From Candidatus Gastranaerophilales bacterium (GTDB lineage: Bacteria > Cyanobacteriota > Vampirovibrionia > Gastranaerophilales > Gastranaerophilaceae), in assembly GCA_944326015.1 (NCBI GenBank), contig CALVCJ010000013.1:1-37543 (forward strand): a stretch of DNA of 37,543 nt. The letters are read 5' to 3'. Positions within the stretch are counted from its first letter, which is position 1, and every line of letters begins with the position of its first letter. Below are positions 7,108 to 15,728 of the stretch, piece after piece. The translations under genes and the position numbers were made by a program. The notes beneath the pieces were generated by a model, which saw nothing but the letters and a program-made list of their open reading frames with translations, made no database searches and was not told where the DNA came from.

Positions 7108-9048
7108 ATGAAAAGAATTGTCATTGCATATTTACATACCCATTGGGACAGGGAATGGTACAGAGAATTTGAAGTTTTCAGACTTAAACTTTTGAGAGTT
7201 TTCGATAATGTGCTTAAACTTCTTGAAAATAATAAAATCCCTTCATTTTATTTTGACGGGCAGGTCGGGGCGCTTCTTGACTATTTAGAAATAAGACCCG
7301 AAAAAGAAAAACAGGTAAGAAAATTTATTGAAGAAAAAAGATTATTCATAGGGCCATTTTACTGCCTTATTGACGAATTTCTTACTGACAGAACCGTCTT
7401 TGAAAAAAATCTGGAAATCGGGTTAAAAATTTCAAAAGATTTCGGCTGTACTGATTTTATCGGATATTTTGCCGATACTTTCGGACACAGCAAAAATGTT
7501 CCGCCGTTACTAAAAAAATTCGGGATTGATAAATGCATTGTCTGGAGAGGATGCGGGGATATACCGTCAGAATTTACATTCAATGGCATTAACACCGTAA
7601 ACCTTATCCGCGGATATTTTATGGATATTTTTTCTTCGCCGATGATAATTGAACAAAAAGCAGAATGGCTCAAAGGCAATCTTGATAAAATCGCCGCAAA
7701 ATCAAAAGATTATCTTTTACTTCCAATCGGAGCAGATCACTTAGGTGTTGAGCCTGATATCGCAGAACAAATAAGTAAAGTCAACAGGCTGCTTGAAGAT
7801 TACGAAATAAAATTATCAAACCCGTTTGAATATTTTGAACTGGTAAAAGATAATTTTAAACAATTTGAATGGAATGACGAACTCAGGGACAACAGCCTTA
7901 CATTTATTCTCCAAGGCTCATTTTCTGCAAGAATGAACCTTAAACAATACAACGTAAAATGTACATATTTGCTTGAACAGGCAGACAAACTTCAGAAAAA
8001 ATACGGTTCGCAATACAATGCAATTATACAATACGCGTACAAACTTCTTTTGAAAAATCAGGCACATGACGGGATTTACGGCTGTAGTACAGATTTAGTC
8101 CACAGAGAAAATATTACACGCTATGAAAAGATTATACAAATCGCAAATACTATTATTGAAGAATTAAGGCTTAAATATAACTTTAAAACTCCTGTTATGG
8201 AAAGCAAAGAGCTTATTCCTGAATACAAAATCGTATCAAAACATTTCGGAGTAGAAAATTCGCTTCTCTATGACACTCAAAAAATTCCCGTAACAGAAGA
8301 TTTTACGGATATTTACACACTTAAATACTCGCCTGCCGTAAAACCTGAGATTAATTTTGAAGTCAAAAGCGGCAAAATCAAGATAGGTAATGTCGAAATG
8401 GAATTTGTCCGCTTTCAAGATGACGGCGACACCTACAATTTCGGCGCTGTAGAAGATGACAAGGGAGAAAAAGCAGAAATTTATTCATTCAAAAACAATA
8501 TAATAAAAACGAGTTTCTTTGATGTTCATGTAGACGTTCATGGAAAACTTGTAAACTTTAAGATAGAATGGGATAACAAGCTTAAAAACAAACTCTGGCA
8601 GGTAAAATTTAACTTCAAATCACCTGTTACGGAAACTTTTTCGGAAGATTTGAATACAATTATTAAAAGAGAATTTGACTCGAATTATGATATGAGAAAG
8701 CACCTGCCAAAAGTGAGAGGAATTGAAGTTAAAACAAACTTCGCTCCTATGCAGAGATATGTCGGAGCGCATGGATTTGGCATTATCACAAAAGGTTTGA
8801 CAGAATACGAGGTAAAAGAAAAATCGCTGCTTATAACACTTTTACGCAGTACAGGCATAATTTCCAACCCTAAAAACCCAGCCCGTTCAACTCCTGCCGG
8901 TCCGCCGATAGAAGTGCCAGATGCTCAGCAGCTAGGCTATAATTGTGCAGAATTTTCAGTCGGATTTTTTGCGCCGGAAGATTATCAAAAATATATAGAC
9001 GCGATATTTCCGCAGTTTGTATCAAATACTTTAAAAACCGTATCTTAA
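7108..9048 (+). CDS. GH38 family alpha-mannosidase, short form
   Basis: A 646-residue glycoside hydrolase of family 38, which removes alpha-linked mannose (or acts on mannosylglycerate) with a zinc-dependent retaining mechanism. Zinc ligands fit H12 and D14 in LHTHWDREWY, the nucleophile is D123 in GYFADTFGHS, and H320 lies in NQAHDGIYGCST. The middle three-helix domain follows. The C-terminal part keeps LTEYEVKEKSLLITLLRS and AGPPIEVPDAQQLG but stops about 100-200 residues earlier than many bacterial members, so the last beta domain is reduced or missing. There is no signal peptide, so it is probably cytoplasmic. No clear ribosome site precedes the ATG. Its last 18 bp overlap an opposing frame. 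Confidence 0.9.
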   Translation: MKRIVIAYLHTHWDREWYREFEVFRLKLLRVFDNVLKLLENNKIPSFYFDGQVGALLDYLEIRPEKEKQVRKFIEEKRLFIGPFYCLIDEFLTDRTVFEKNLEIGLKISKDFGCTDFIGYFADTFGHSKNVPPLLKKFGIDKCIVWRGCGDIPSEFTFNGINTVNLIRGYFMDIFSSPMIIEQKAEWLKGNLDKIAAKSKDYLLLPIGADHLGVEPDIAEQISKVNRLLEDYEIKLSNPFEYFELVKDNFKQFEWNDELRDNSLTFILQGSFSARMNLKQYNVKCTYLLEQADKLQKKYGSQYNAIIQYAYKLLLKNQAHDGIYGCSTDLVHRENITRYEKIIQIANTIIEELRLKYNFKTPVMESKELIPEYKIVSKHFGVENSLLYDTQKIPVTEDFTDIYTLKYSPAVKPEINFEVKSGKIKIGNVEMEFVRFQDDGDTYNFGAVEDDKGEKAEIYSFKNNIIKTSFFDVHVDVHGKLVNFKIEWDNKLKNKLWQVKFNFKSPVTETFSEDLNTIIKREFDSNYDMRKHLPKVRGIEVKTNFAPMQRYVGAHGFGIITKGLTEYEVKEKSLLITLLRSTGIISNPKNPARSTPAGPPIEVPDAQQLGYNCAEFSVGFFAPEDYQKYIDAIFPQFVSNTLKTVS

Positions 9049-10121
9049 CTGCCTAAGCGCTTCTGCAGAATATTCTTCTTCTAGTAAACTTTTAATTTCC
9101 TTATAAGCTTTAGTGCGATCATTAAACGGTATAACTTTTATGTCATACAAGTATTCAAAACGGTCTAAATTCCTCCCCCCCCTAATAACTCAGATGTAAA
9201 GCCAACGTCTCTAATATTGAGTTTAAAACCATCTGCTTTATAATACGGACTCACAGTTTGCTGAGGTTCTCTAAAGGTTAGAGTAATTTCTTTTCCAATA
9301 TTACTGGTCGAATTTCTGTCGCCGTAATAAACTTCTTTTGTTTTGACAGGGTAACTTTCAGGATAAGTATAAATTTCTTTAAAATTTTTCCTGTGTCCAT
9401 GTTGTCCGAAATCTGCAACTTCTTCAACTACTTCATATTTAATTCCGTGATCACTCAACTCTTTAATTTCAGCTTCTGTTTTAGGAGTAAAATTTAAAGA
9501 ATCGCGTAAATTACGTAATGCTGTCTGATTTTTTGAAGTAAAGACACTTCTAGACCAGCCATCTTTAAATGTACTTATTCCTCTTAGATTTGCGGCGAAG
9601 TAGTAATCATACTCTTTAATTACCGGATGATCAATCATTTTTTGTGTAAACATTTTTCTTGACTTTACAATACCATTCTCAACATATTCTTCAATATTAA
9701 CACCCTTTCTTGCAGTATATGAATGAGTACCGGTATAAAGTTGTTCTACATCTTTACCATTTAAATCCTTTTTTACTACTGCTAATAACCCTGCATCATT
9801 AAATTTTACACCTAGAGATTCTAAAACCTTTTTTCTTGAGGGAAGTTTTTCTAAAATTTTTGCAGTCTGTTCTCGAACAGTATCTGCTGCTTGATTAGCA
9901 ATATTTTGTCCTGCTTCTGTACCTTGTTCAACTATATCTGCGCCTTTTTTACCTCTTGTTGCAAAATATACGCCAACAGCACCTAATGCTGCAAGTCCCG
10001 TCCAGAGCATCCAGCTCTTATCACGATGTTTTTCAGGCTGTTTTTCTGGAGATTTTTGTTCCTGAATTGAACCCTTAAACGGTACTTTATTTACACTGAT
10101 TGATCAGATTGAATCTAACAT
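9031..10121 (-). pseudogene. Membrane-anchored protein gene with early TGA and G8-tract frameshift
   Basis: The best start is ATG 10121 after a TTGAGG site, but the sixth codon is TGA (MLDSI, stop). In the same frame the coding sequence then runs on: ISVNKVPFKGS, a charged linker, a membrane helix (MLWTGLAALGAVGVYFATRG, starting near 10010) and a soluble region with repeated tyrosines to 9165. There a run of eight G (9175-9182) is followed by a stop. Adding one G would instead read RNLDRFEYLYDIK onward for about 48 more codons to 9031, and those bases look coding. So two lesions, or one lesion plus a variable 3' end. Only the part from 10010 to 9165 is a continuous frame now. Function unknown. 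Confidence 0.5.
9175..9182. repeat. Poly-C/G tract of 8 near a gene end
   Basis: Eight C on the plus strand near the 3' end of the damaged gene. Its length selects between an end at 9165 and a longer C-terminus to 9031. Confidence 0.6.
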
Positions 10122-10187
10122 TATTAACCTCAATTCTAAAATTTTCTCTAATTTTACATAAATATTAAAACAAAAAGACATAAAAAT

Positions 10188-10246
10188 TTGCTAATCTAAA
10201 ATTTACGCAATTTTAATCTTTACACTTCGTAACATTAGATTAGTAA
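10188..10246. promoter_or_regulatory. Inverted repeat between divergent genes
   Basis: TTGCTAATCTAA (10188-10199) and TTAGATTAGTAA (10235-10246) pair at 11 of 12 positions, between two divergent genes. It may be an operator or a leader structure; no T-run for a terminator. Confidence 0.4.
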
Positions 10247-10327
10247 AAAGATATAAATTTCAAATTCTAAAAAAGTTTATTATAAAATATATACAAATAT
10301 TATTGAAAACTTCAAAAGGATAAAACT

Positions 10328-10849
10328 ATGGCAGATAAAATAATAATTTTTTCAGGGAAACAATATTCAGGTAAAGATACAGCAGGCAAAATTATGCTTG
10401 ACGCAATGCCTGATTACAGAAGATGTGCAATGGGAGATATTATAAAATTAACTTACGGTAAAGAAAAGGGACTTACTTACGAAGAAATAGAAAAAAATAA
10501 ACCGCTATACAGGCAGAATTTAATCAATCTCGGAAACTGGGGGCGCGCACAGGATCCGGATTACTGGCTGAAAAAAATAATAGAACAGGAAGGCAACATT
10601 ATTGTTACCGATGTCAGAGTTCCGCATGAATATGAAGTTTTTAAAGCTGCCGGCGCAATTGCAATCCGCGTAGAAGCTTCACGTGAAATAAGAGCCGCCA
10701 GAGGGGAACTTATCGGGGAAAATGACATTACGGAAACCGGTCTCGATAATATCAAAGACTGGGATTACATAATAGAAAATAATTCGGATTATCAGACTTT
10801 CAAAAGCAAAGTAGAAGAAATTATAAAAAAATTAACGTCTTTAATATAA
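10328..10849 (+). CDS. P-loop nucleoside/small-molecule kinase-like protein
   Basis: A 173-residue cytoplasmic P-loop protein. The Walker A motif is GKQYSGKDT (residues 10-18); the GKxxSGKDT pattern is common in deoxynucleoside monophosphate kinases of phage type and in PF04275-like phosphomevalonate kinases. NIIVTDVRVPHEYE is a probable Walker B/substrate segment, and EASREIRAARGEL a lid. ATG 10328 follows AAAAGGA. Which substrate it uses cannot be told here. It stands alone between two divergent/convergent neighbours and ends in a shared hairpin. Confidence 0.7.
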   Translation: MADKIIIFSGKQYSGKDTAGKIMLDAMPDYRRCAMGDIIKLTYGKEKGLTYEEIEKNKPLYRQNLINLGNWGRAQDPDYWLKKIIEQEGNIIVTDVRVPHEYEVFKAAGAIAIRVEASREIRAARGELIGENDITETGLDNIKDWDYIIENNSDYQTFKSKVEEIIKKLTSLI

Positions 10850-10860
10850 AATAATTAACA

Positions 10861-10887
10861 AGAGAGAATTCAATTTAAATTCTCTCT
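10861..10887. terminator. Hairpin between convergent genes
   Basis: AGAGAGAATT pairs with AATTCTCTCT over 10 bp. It lies between the kinase-like gene and the convergent regulator gene and could end both transcripts, but it lacks a clear T-run. Confidence 0.5.
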
Positions 10888-10913
10888 CATTAATACATAA
10901 ATTGCTTCTTATT

Positions 10914-11603
10914 TTATACCATACCTTCTTTAACAGCTTTTACAGCTGCCTGTACTCTGTCATTTACGCACATTTTTTGTAAAATTGAACAGACATGAGC
11001 TTTTGCTGTATGAACACTTACAATAAGTTCTTTTGCAATTTCAGTATTGCTTTTGCCGGACACAAGATGCTTCAAGACCTCAAACTCTCTTTCTGTTAAC
11101 GGCACGCGACCTTCTGAATTTGATTTATTCGGCAAAAATCCTATATTATCAATTTTAGGTAATGCATTCAGTGTCATCTGCGCAACCATCGGATCAATCC
11201 AGCAAACACCGGTTGATACATCTCTCACAACATCTGCAAGTTTATTCGGATCAATATCCTTTAAACAATAAGCACTTGCGCCTGAACTTAAAGCGGCAAT
11301 AACTTCTTCGCATCTGTCATGTGAAGTTAGTGCTATAATTTTTGAATCACACATCATCTCTTTACATTTAACCATAGCTTCAATACCGTTCATGCCAGGG
11401 AGTCCTAAATCCATTAATATAACATCCGGTCTGTATCTCTCTATTAATTTCAAACCTTCAACAGCATCCTCAGCCTCTGCGACAACATCAATATCATCGT
11501 TTGCATTTAGTGCACATCTGAGCCCAACACGTGTTAGCTTAAAATCTTCCACAATAATTACGCTGATTGGTTTTATTTTTGTCTCTGCCGATTTCTGTGT
11601 CAT
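10914..11603 (-). CDS. NarL/LuxR-family response regulator
   Basis: A 229-residue two-component regulator. The receiver domain (about 12-130) has the acidic pair in VIIVEDFKLTR, the phospho-acceptor D65 in VILMDLGLPG, and the conserved lysine in YCLKDIDPNKL. The LuxR-type helix-turn-helix (about 165-225) reads LTEREFEVLKHLVSGKSNTEIAKEL. ATG 11603 is chosen because GGAAGGGG lies 8 bp upstream; in-frame codons further up have no such site. No histidine kinase gene is adjacent, so its partner is unknown. Likely a DNA-binding activator. Confidence 0.9.
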   Translation of the reverse strand: MTQKSAETKIKPISVIIVEDFKLTRVGLRCALNANDDIDVVAEAEDAVEGLKLIERYRPDVILMDLGLPGMNGIEAMVKCKEMMCDSKIIALTSHDRCEEVIAALSSGASAYCLKDIDPNKLADVVRDVSTGVCWIDPMVAQMTLNALPKIDNIGFLPNKSNSEGRVPLTEREFEVLKHLVSGKSNTEIAKELIVSVHTAKAHVCSILQKMCVNDRVQAAVKAVKEGMV

Positions 11604-11811
11604 TTCATTTACCCCTTCCATAGATTTGTTTACTTTATTTATTAATATCGACAAGTTTATTTAATGATATCTATAAGTATTAATCCATTACCCATGTGAC
11701 TAATATTATTGTATAAAATACAATTAATATTTAAATTATACAAAATAATAAAAAAATATAATTATCATGTTATAATGTTTATATAAATATATTTATAGAG
11801 AGTGTGAAAAA

Positions 11812-14106
11812 ATGCTGAAATTTATTTTCGGGGAAAAAGACAGTGCTGAAAAGCCTAAAGAAAAAGAATTAAATAAAATATATTCATGCCTTAAAAAAGT
11901 TTATCCGTCAAACAGCATATCTGACGACAGAAAAAAAGAACTGTCAAATTTAATCTTGAAATACGGATATCTTCCTTATCCTTATATAAAAGCTTTAGAA
12001 GAATTAAATCCAGCAGAAATTTTATTCGGACTTGAAATAAAATGGACTAATAATAATATATTTAATAACGGTAATTTTACATTTTCAAACGAAGATGTCA
12101 GCGTACTGGCAAGAAATAAAGTAAAAAATTCATCCTGGATTCAAAAAGAAGGCCATGACATAAAACTTATAAACCTTGCAGGTCTTGGAAACGGCAACAA
12201 AACAAAAGAAACCGGAAAATTTATAGACTGGCTAAGGCAGTTGCTTATTTTACCGACCGGAAACTTAGACAATAATATATTTAATACAACAATTTATCTT
12301 ATACCTTTTCACCCCAGAGAATTTGGCTGTGCATACCTGCCGAAAAGTTCAGAAATCAGTGATAAGCTTTTTGATGAAAATATAGAAAAAATAACAGGAT
12401 TAAATGCAAAACAGCAGGTTCAAACATTTATTATGATGGCACAGCTTGCCGGACATCCTGTAATTTATGATATTTTGCCGCAAACAGGCAGATTTTCAAA
12501 AGCTGTCCTTGCAAATCCTGACATTGCAAGATGGTTCGACATAAATATTTTAAATAAAGAACTAAATGATAAAATTGACAGAATAGCAAAAAACATGCCA
12601 GAATCATTTGAGGATGAAGATATCGAACTTGTTAAAAATATATATAAGGACTCACAAAACGGCATCACAGGTGATTTAAGTTCACACTACAAAAATATAT
12701 ACGATACATTTGACAGTTTAATGAAAGAAGCAAAGAAAAAACTATCGAATGTAATGCTGGAAAAAGAAAATCAGATAAAAATTCAAAAAAGAGCCAAAGA
12801 AATTATCTCAAAAATCCATGACTTTAAAGCTAATCAAAAACTGTCAGAAAATGATATTACCAAACAGATTGAGACAATAGAAGCATTAATAAAAGAAGGT
12901 TTGTGGCCTGCCCCTGGAGGAGCCTGGTGTTCTGCCGGAGTTCCGGTATATGACAAAATGAGTGAATGCGGCGGTTTTCCCACTTTCAAACATTACGATT
13001 ACAAAGGAGAAGATGTCACAAATTTTGCAAACCTTGACTGCCAGACTCCTTATTACTTCTGCTATCTTGAGAACGGTAGATACAACACTGCAGTGATAGA
13101 TTACTTCGTAAACTACATGGTTAATCTTCAGCAAGAATACAACTTTGACGGTTTCAGAGTAGACCATATTGATCATATTGTAGACAAGGTTTCGGAACGC
13201 AACGGACAACCCATAAGCTACAGGGCGCCAAGAACTGTTTTAGGCAAACTCAATAAAACAATGAAAGCTAAAATACCATATTTTGCGACCCTTGCAGAAT
13301 ACATGTTATGGGATGACTTTTTAAAAGAGTATCATAAAGATATGGGCTTTGATCTTTTATGGGGTAATGATATTGTTTCTCAAAACGAAAAGACTCCTGA
13401 AAAAATAACTCAAGACAATCAGCATCTTGCAAATTATAATGTTAACTTTAAAAATGGAGAAAAACTTTCGATCCTCAAAACATATAATAATCAGGACGGT
13501 GAATTCAGATGTATCGACCAGTATCCCGGACAGCTTGGAGAAAACGGCGCATTATATAAATGGTTTAAGTATAAATTTTTACCTGGCGGGAAATTTGCAC
13601 AGCGGTCAATGCTATACGTAGACGGTGATGAAAGTTTCACAAAACGCGGCATTGAAAGTGTTATAGGTGAAGAAATTTCAATGCCGAGGGAAAAACATTA
13701 CGATTTCTATAAAAAATTCAACGCAATAGATATGTTTGTAAAGAATAATTCGATAATATCCGATGGAGAATCCCAAATAATAATTCAGGATGATGATGGA
13801 TTTTCGGCCTGGATAATTTCAAAAGTTCCAGAAAAAACAGCTTATCTTGTTGTCTCAAATTATAAATATACAAATGAACGTGTCACTATGTTTGATGAAT
13901 ATAATAACAGTTATTCAGAAATAATGCATAACAAACCTGTATTTGACAAAACAATTAATCTGCCGTTAGATTATACAATACAAAAAGAATTGTATATTGA
14001 TGAAGATAAATTTATTTCATCTTCATTTGATACAGAAACATCAACCTTACATTTTGATAAGCTTGAACCGAGTGAATTCAGAGTATATGAACTTAAACGG
14101 GCTTGA
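11812..14106 (+). CDS. GH13-like alpha-amylase family protein with unusual motifs
   Basis: A 764-residue protein related to the GH13 alpha-amylase superfamily. Region II is FDGFRVDHIDH with probable nucleophile D451; E496 in TLAEYML fits the acid/base; D562 in YNNQDGEF fits region IV. Two histidines usually conserved in this family are absent: region I reads DILPQTGRF and region IV has NQD instead of NHD. A charged, coiled-coil-like insert of about 110 residues (about 265-360) precedes the GLWPAPGGAW segment. There is no signal peptide, so it probably acts on storage glucan or maltodextrin in the cytoplasm. It could be a transferase or phosphorylase-type member; the exact reaction is not clear. 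Confidence 0.72.
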   Translation: MLKFIFGEKDSAEKPKEKELNKIYSCLKKVYPSNSISDDRKKELSNLILKYGYLPYPYIKALEELNPAEILFGLEIKWTNNNIFNNGNFTFSNEDVSVLARNKVKNSSWIQKEGHDIKLINLAGLGNGNKTKETGKFIDWLRQLLILPTGNLDNNIFNTTIYLIPFHPREFGCAYLPKSSEISDKLFDENIEKITGLNAKQQVQTFIMMAQLAGHPVIYDILPQTGRFSKAVLANPDIARWFDINILNKELNDKIDRIAKNMPESFEDEDIELVKNIYKDSQNGITGDLSSHYKNIYDTFDSLMKEAKKKLSNVMLEKENQIKIQKRAKEIISKIHDFKANQKLSENDITKQIETIEALIKEGLWPAPGGAWCSAGVPVYDKMSECGGFPTFKHYDYKGEDVTNFANLDCQTPYYFCYLENGRYNTAVIDYFVNYMVNLQQEYNFDGFRVDHIDHIVDKVSERNGQPISYRAPRTVLGKLNKTMKAKIPYFATLAEYMLWDDFLKEYHKDMGFDLLWGNDIVSQNEKTPEKITQDNQHLANYNVNFKNGEKLSILKTYNNQDGEFRCIDQYPGQLGENGALYKWFKYKFLPGGKFAQRSMLYVDGDESFTKRGIESVIGEEISMPREKHYDFYKKFNAIDMFVKNNSIISDGESQIIIQDDDGFSAWIISKVPEKTAYLVVSNYKYTNERVTMFDEYNNSYSEIMHNKPVFDKTINLPLDYTIQKELYIDEDKFISSSFDTETSTLHFDKLEPSEFRVYELKRA

Positions 14107-14178
14107 CAAATCTCTAAAAATCGTAAATAATAAATTCATAAGAAAAATTTAGGAGGATGAAAAATGATGAATAGAGAA
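14103..14178 (+). promoter_or_regulatory. Shared promoter/RBS/start module, copy 1
   Basis: TTGACA (14103-14108), 17-bp spacer, AATAAT (14126-14131), a leader, AGGAGG and ATG. The TTGACA overlaps the stop codon of the GH13-like gene. The same 76-bp arrangement, with about 11 differences by my alignment, recurs at 37468-37543, including the start codon and the AGAGAA that follows. Confidence 0.75.
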
Positions 14179-15698
14179 GCTTTCAGTTGCCCCCCCCCCG
14201 ACAGGATGTAGATGTAACAAAGGTTTTTAGATTTAATGGCATTCGGGACTTCGTTCTCAATCTTATTGCAAAAAAATTAGAAAATAAGCAATTAAAATTA
14301 ACGGATGTCAAGAAGTCTTTTATTCAGAGGTTCAGAGGTTCGGAGGTCAGAACGTCTGGCTGTTTAAGGCGGCCAGAGACCGCAAATAAGTTACTTTCGT
14401 GCGAAGCTCCGATAACAGCTTGCCTTCCGGGCTTCTTGACTTCCGGTAGCAATTATAGCCTAACATCTGCCCCTCTGGACTTCCGCTCTTCTCATAATCA
14501 GTCAGTTGGGAAAGCTTCGATTTTAACAAACTACAGACTTGAAAAAAATATTGATATTTGTTATTATAGTGATATGGAACGTCATGATAATAATGGGGAT
14601 TATATAAATAAACTTTTTGCATTTTGTCCGGAAAAGGCTGATAAAAGAAAACTGAATGGCTGCTATGCTTCCTGGAGCAAAACATACGTCAAAATAATGC
14701 GAAACATTCTTCCATTCTCAGAGAAGGATAAAAGGATGAGTGACAATCAAGACCATTACACACCATATATAATCAGAGAAGGTACAATATCTCAGCCCAA
14801 ACTGCCAAGTAATTCTGAACGACTTTCAGAATCTCTAAAGAGACAGAAAAAACGAGCGAAATCAGATGATAATGAAATACGCAAAAAAGTTATCAATGAC
14901 AATAATCGAAACATAACAACGTATGCACATCGTAAACAAGCTGCATTTACTTTGGCAGAGGTTCTTATAACTCTCGCAATAATAGGTCTAGTGGCTGCGA
15001 TGACCATGCCTTCTTTAATCCAGAAACACAGAGAAAAAGAATATACTGCGAAACTCAAAAAATTCAGCAGTGTTATGAGTCAAGCTATCCTCACAGCAAT
15101 TAGCGAAGAAGGTTCTATTGAAAATTGGGGATTAAGCGAATATATCACGAGTACAGGCATGGACGATGAAGAATTAGCTGATGCTAATGCTTCAAGAGAT
15201 AAGTTTTTCAAAATTTTATCAAAATATATAAAATCAACAGAATACTGCTCATATGATTCTACCTGTGAAACGTGGGATAGACATTCACTTGACGGGACTC
15301 AATTTTCACGCTGGAATAAACGTATGGTGCTGGCAGATGGAACGTTGATTCTCGGAACAACAATTCTTTCACCTACATGTGAAACCAAGGTTGGAACTTC
15401 AAAAATTTTACAAAATGTATGCGGTGAATTTATGGTTGATGTTAACGGAAAAAATGGACCAAATGTTACAGGAAAAGACGTATTCATCTTTTATTACACA
15501 AAATATGGTGCAATACCTGCCGGCACTAAAGAAGAAACAGGCTATAAAGAAAGTAAACCATTTGACACCCTATGTAATCCTAAATCAACACATATAAATA
15601 ACGGTTACGGCTGTACTGCCTGGGTAATCTACAACGGAAATATGGATTATCTACACTGTACTGATTTATCATGGGACGGAAAAACAAAATGTAAATAA
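14164..15698 (+). CDS. Pilin-like protein with about 250-residue N-terminal extension, out of frame at a C10 tract
   Basis: The ATG at 14164, after a perfect AGGAGG, begins MMNREAFSC and enters a run of ten C (14190-14199), then stops at TAG. With 11 (or 8) C it would read into a 1.5-kb frame: an extension of about 250 residues, then HRKQAAFTLAEVLITLAIIGL (from about 14928), the prepilin cleavage signal and helix, and a globular domain ending GYGCTAWVIYNGNMDYLHC. Type IV prepilin leaders are normally under about 30 residues, so this extension is extraordinary. It contains the shared repeat (14303-14501). An internal ATG at 14736 with a GAAGGA site could still give a pilin with a leader near 70 residues. 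Minor pilin or pseudopilin is my reading. Confidence 0.65.
14190..14199. repeat. Poly-C tract of 10, candidate contingency tract
   Basis: Ten C nine codons after the start ATG. One more C joins the strong start to the downstream 1.5-kb frame; the present length stops after a few codons. Confidence 0.75.
14303..14501 (+). repeat. GC-rich in-frame repeat, copy A
   Basis: Matches copy B (24501-24662, opposite strand). The core of about 72 bp differs at one position by my alignment; the flanks are more diverged. Copy A has 39 bp more, containing the near-tandem octamers TTCAGAGG, TTCAGAGG and TTCGGAGG. Both copies are read in the same frame (GCLRRPETANKLLSCEAP here) upstream of a prepilin signal. 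CTTGCCTTCCGG and CTTGACTTCCGG form an internal direct repeat. Confidence 0.8.
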
Positions 15699-15728
15699 TT
15701 TCAAATAATTTTATAGTATAATTATTAT

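Noticed and set aside
10104..10106. TGA at codon 6 read as selenocysteine or tryptophan
   Set aside because: No visible selenocysteine-type context, and every other gene in the window uses TGA only as a stop or not at all within frames; a nonsense change is simpler.
14187..14189. TTG 14187 as start of the long pilin-like frame
   Set aside because: It lies at the edge of the C tract with no ribosome site in register, whereas AGGAGG plus ATG 14164 is an excellent start in the other frame.
14303..14501. Repeat A as an insertion sequence
   Set aside because: No transposase, no terminal inverted repeats and no target duplication are visible; the copy is under 200 bp.
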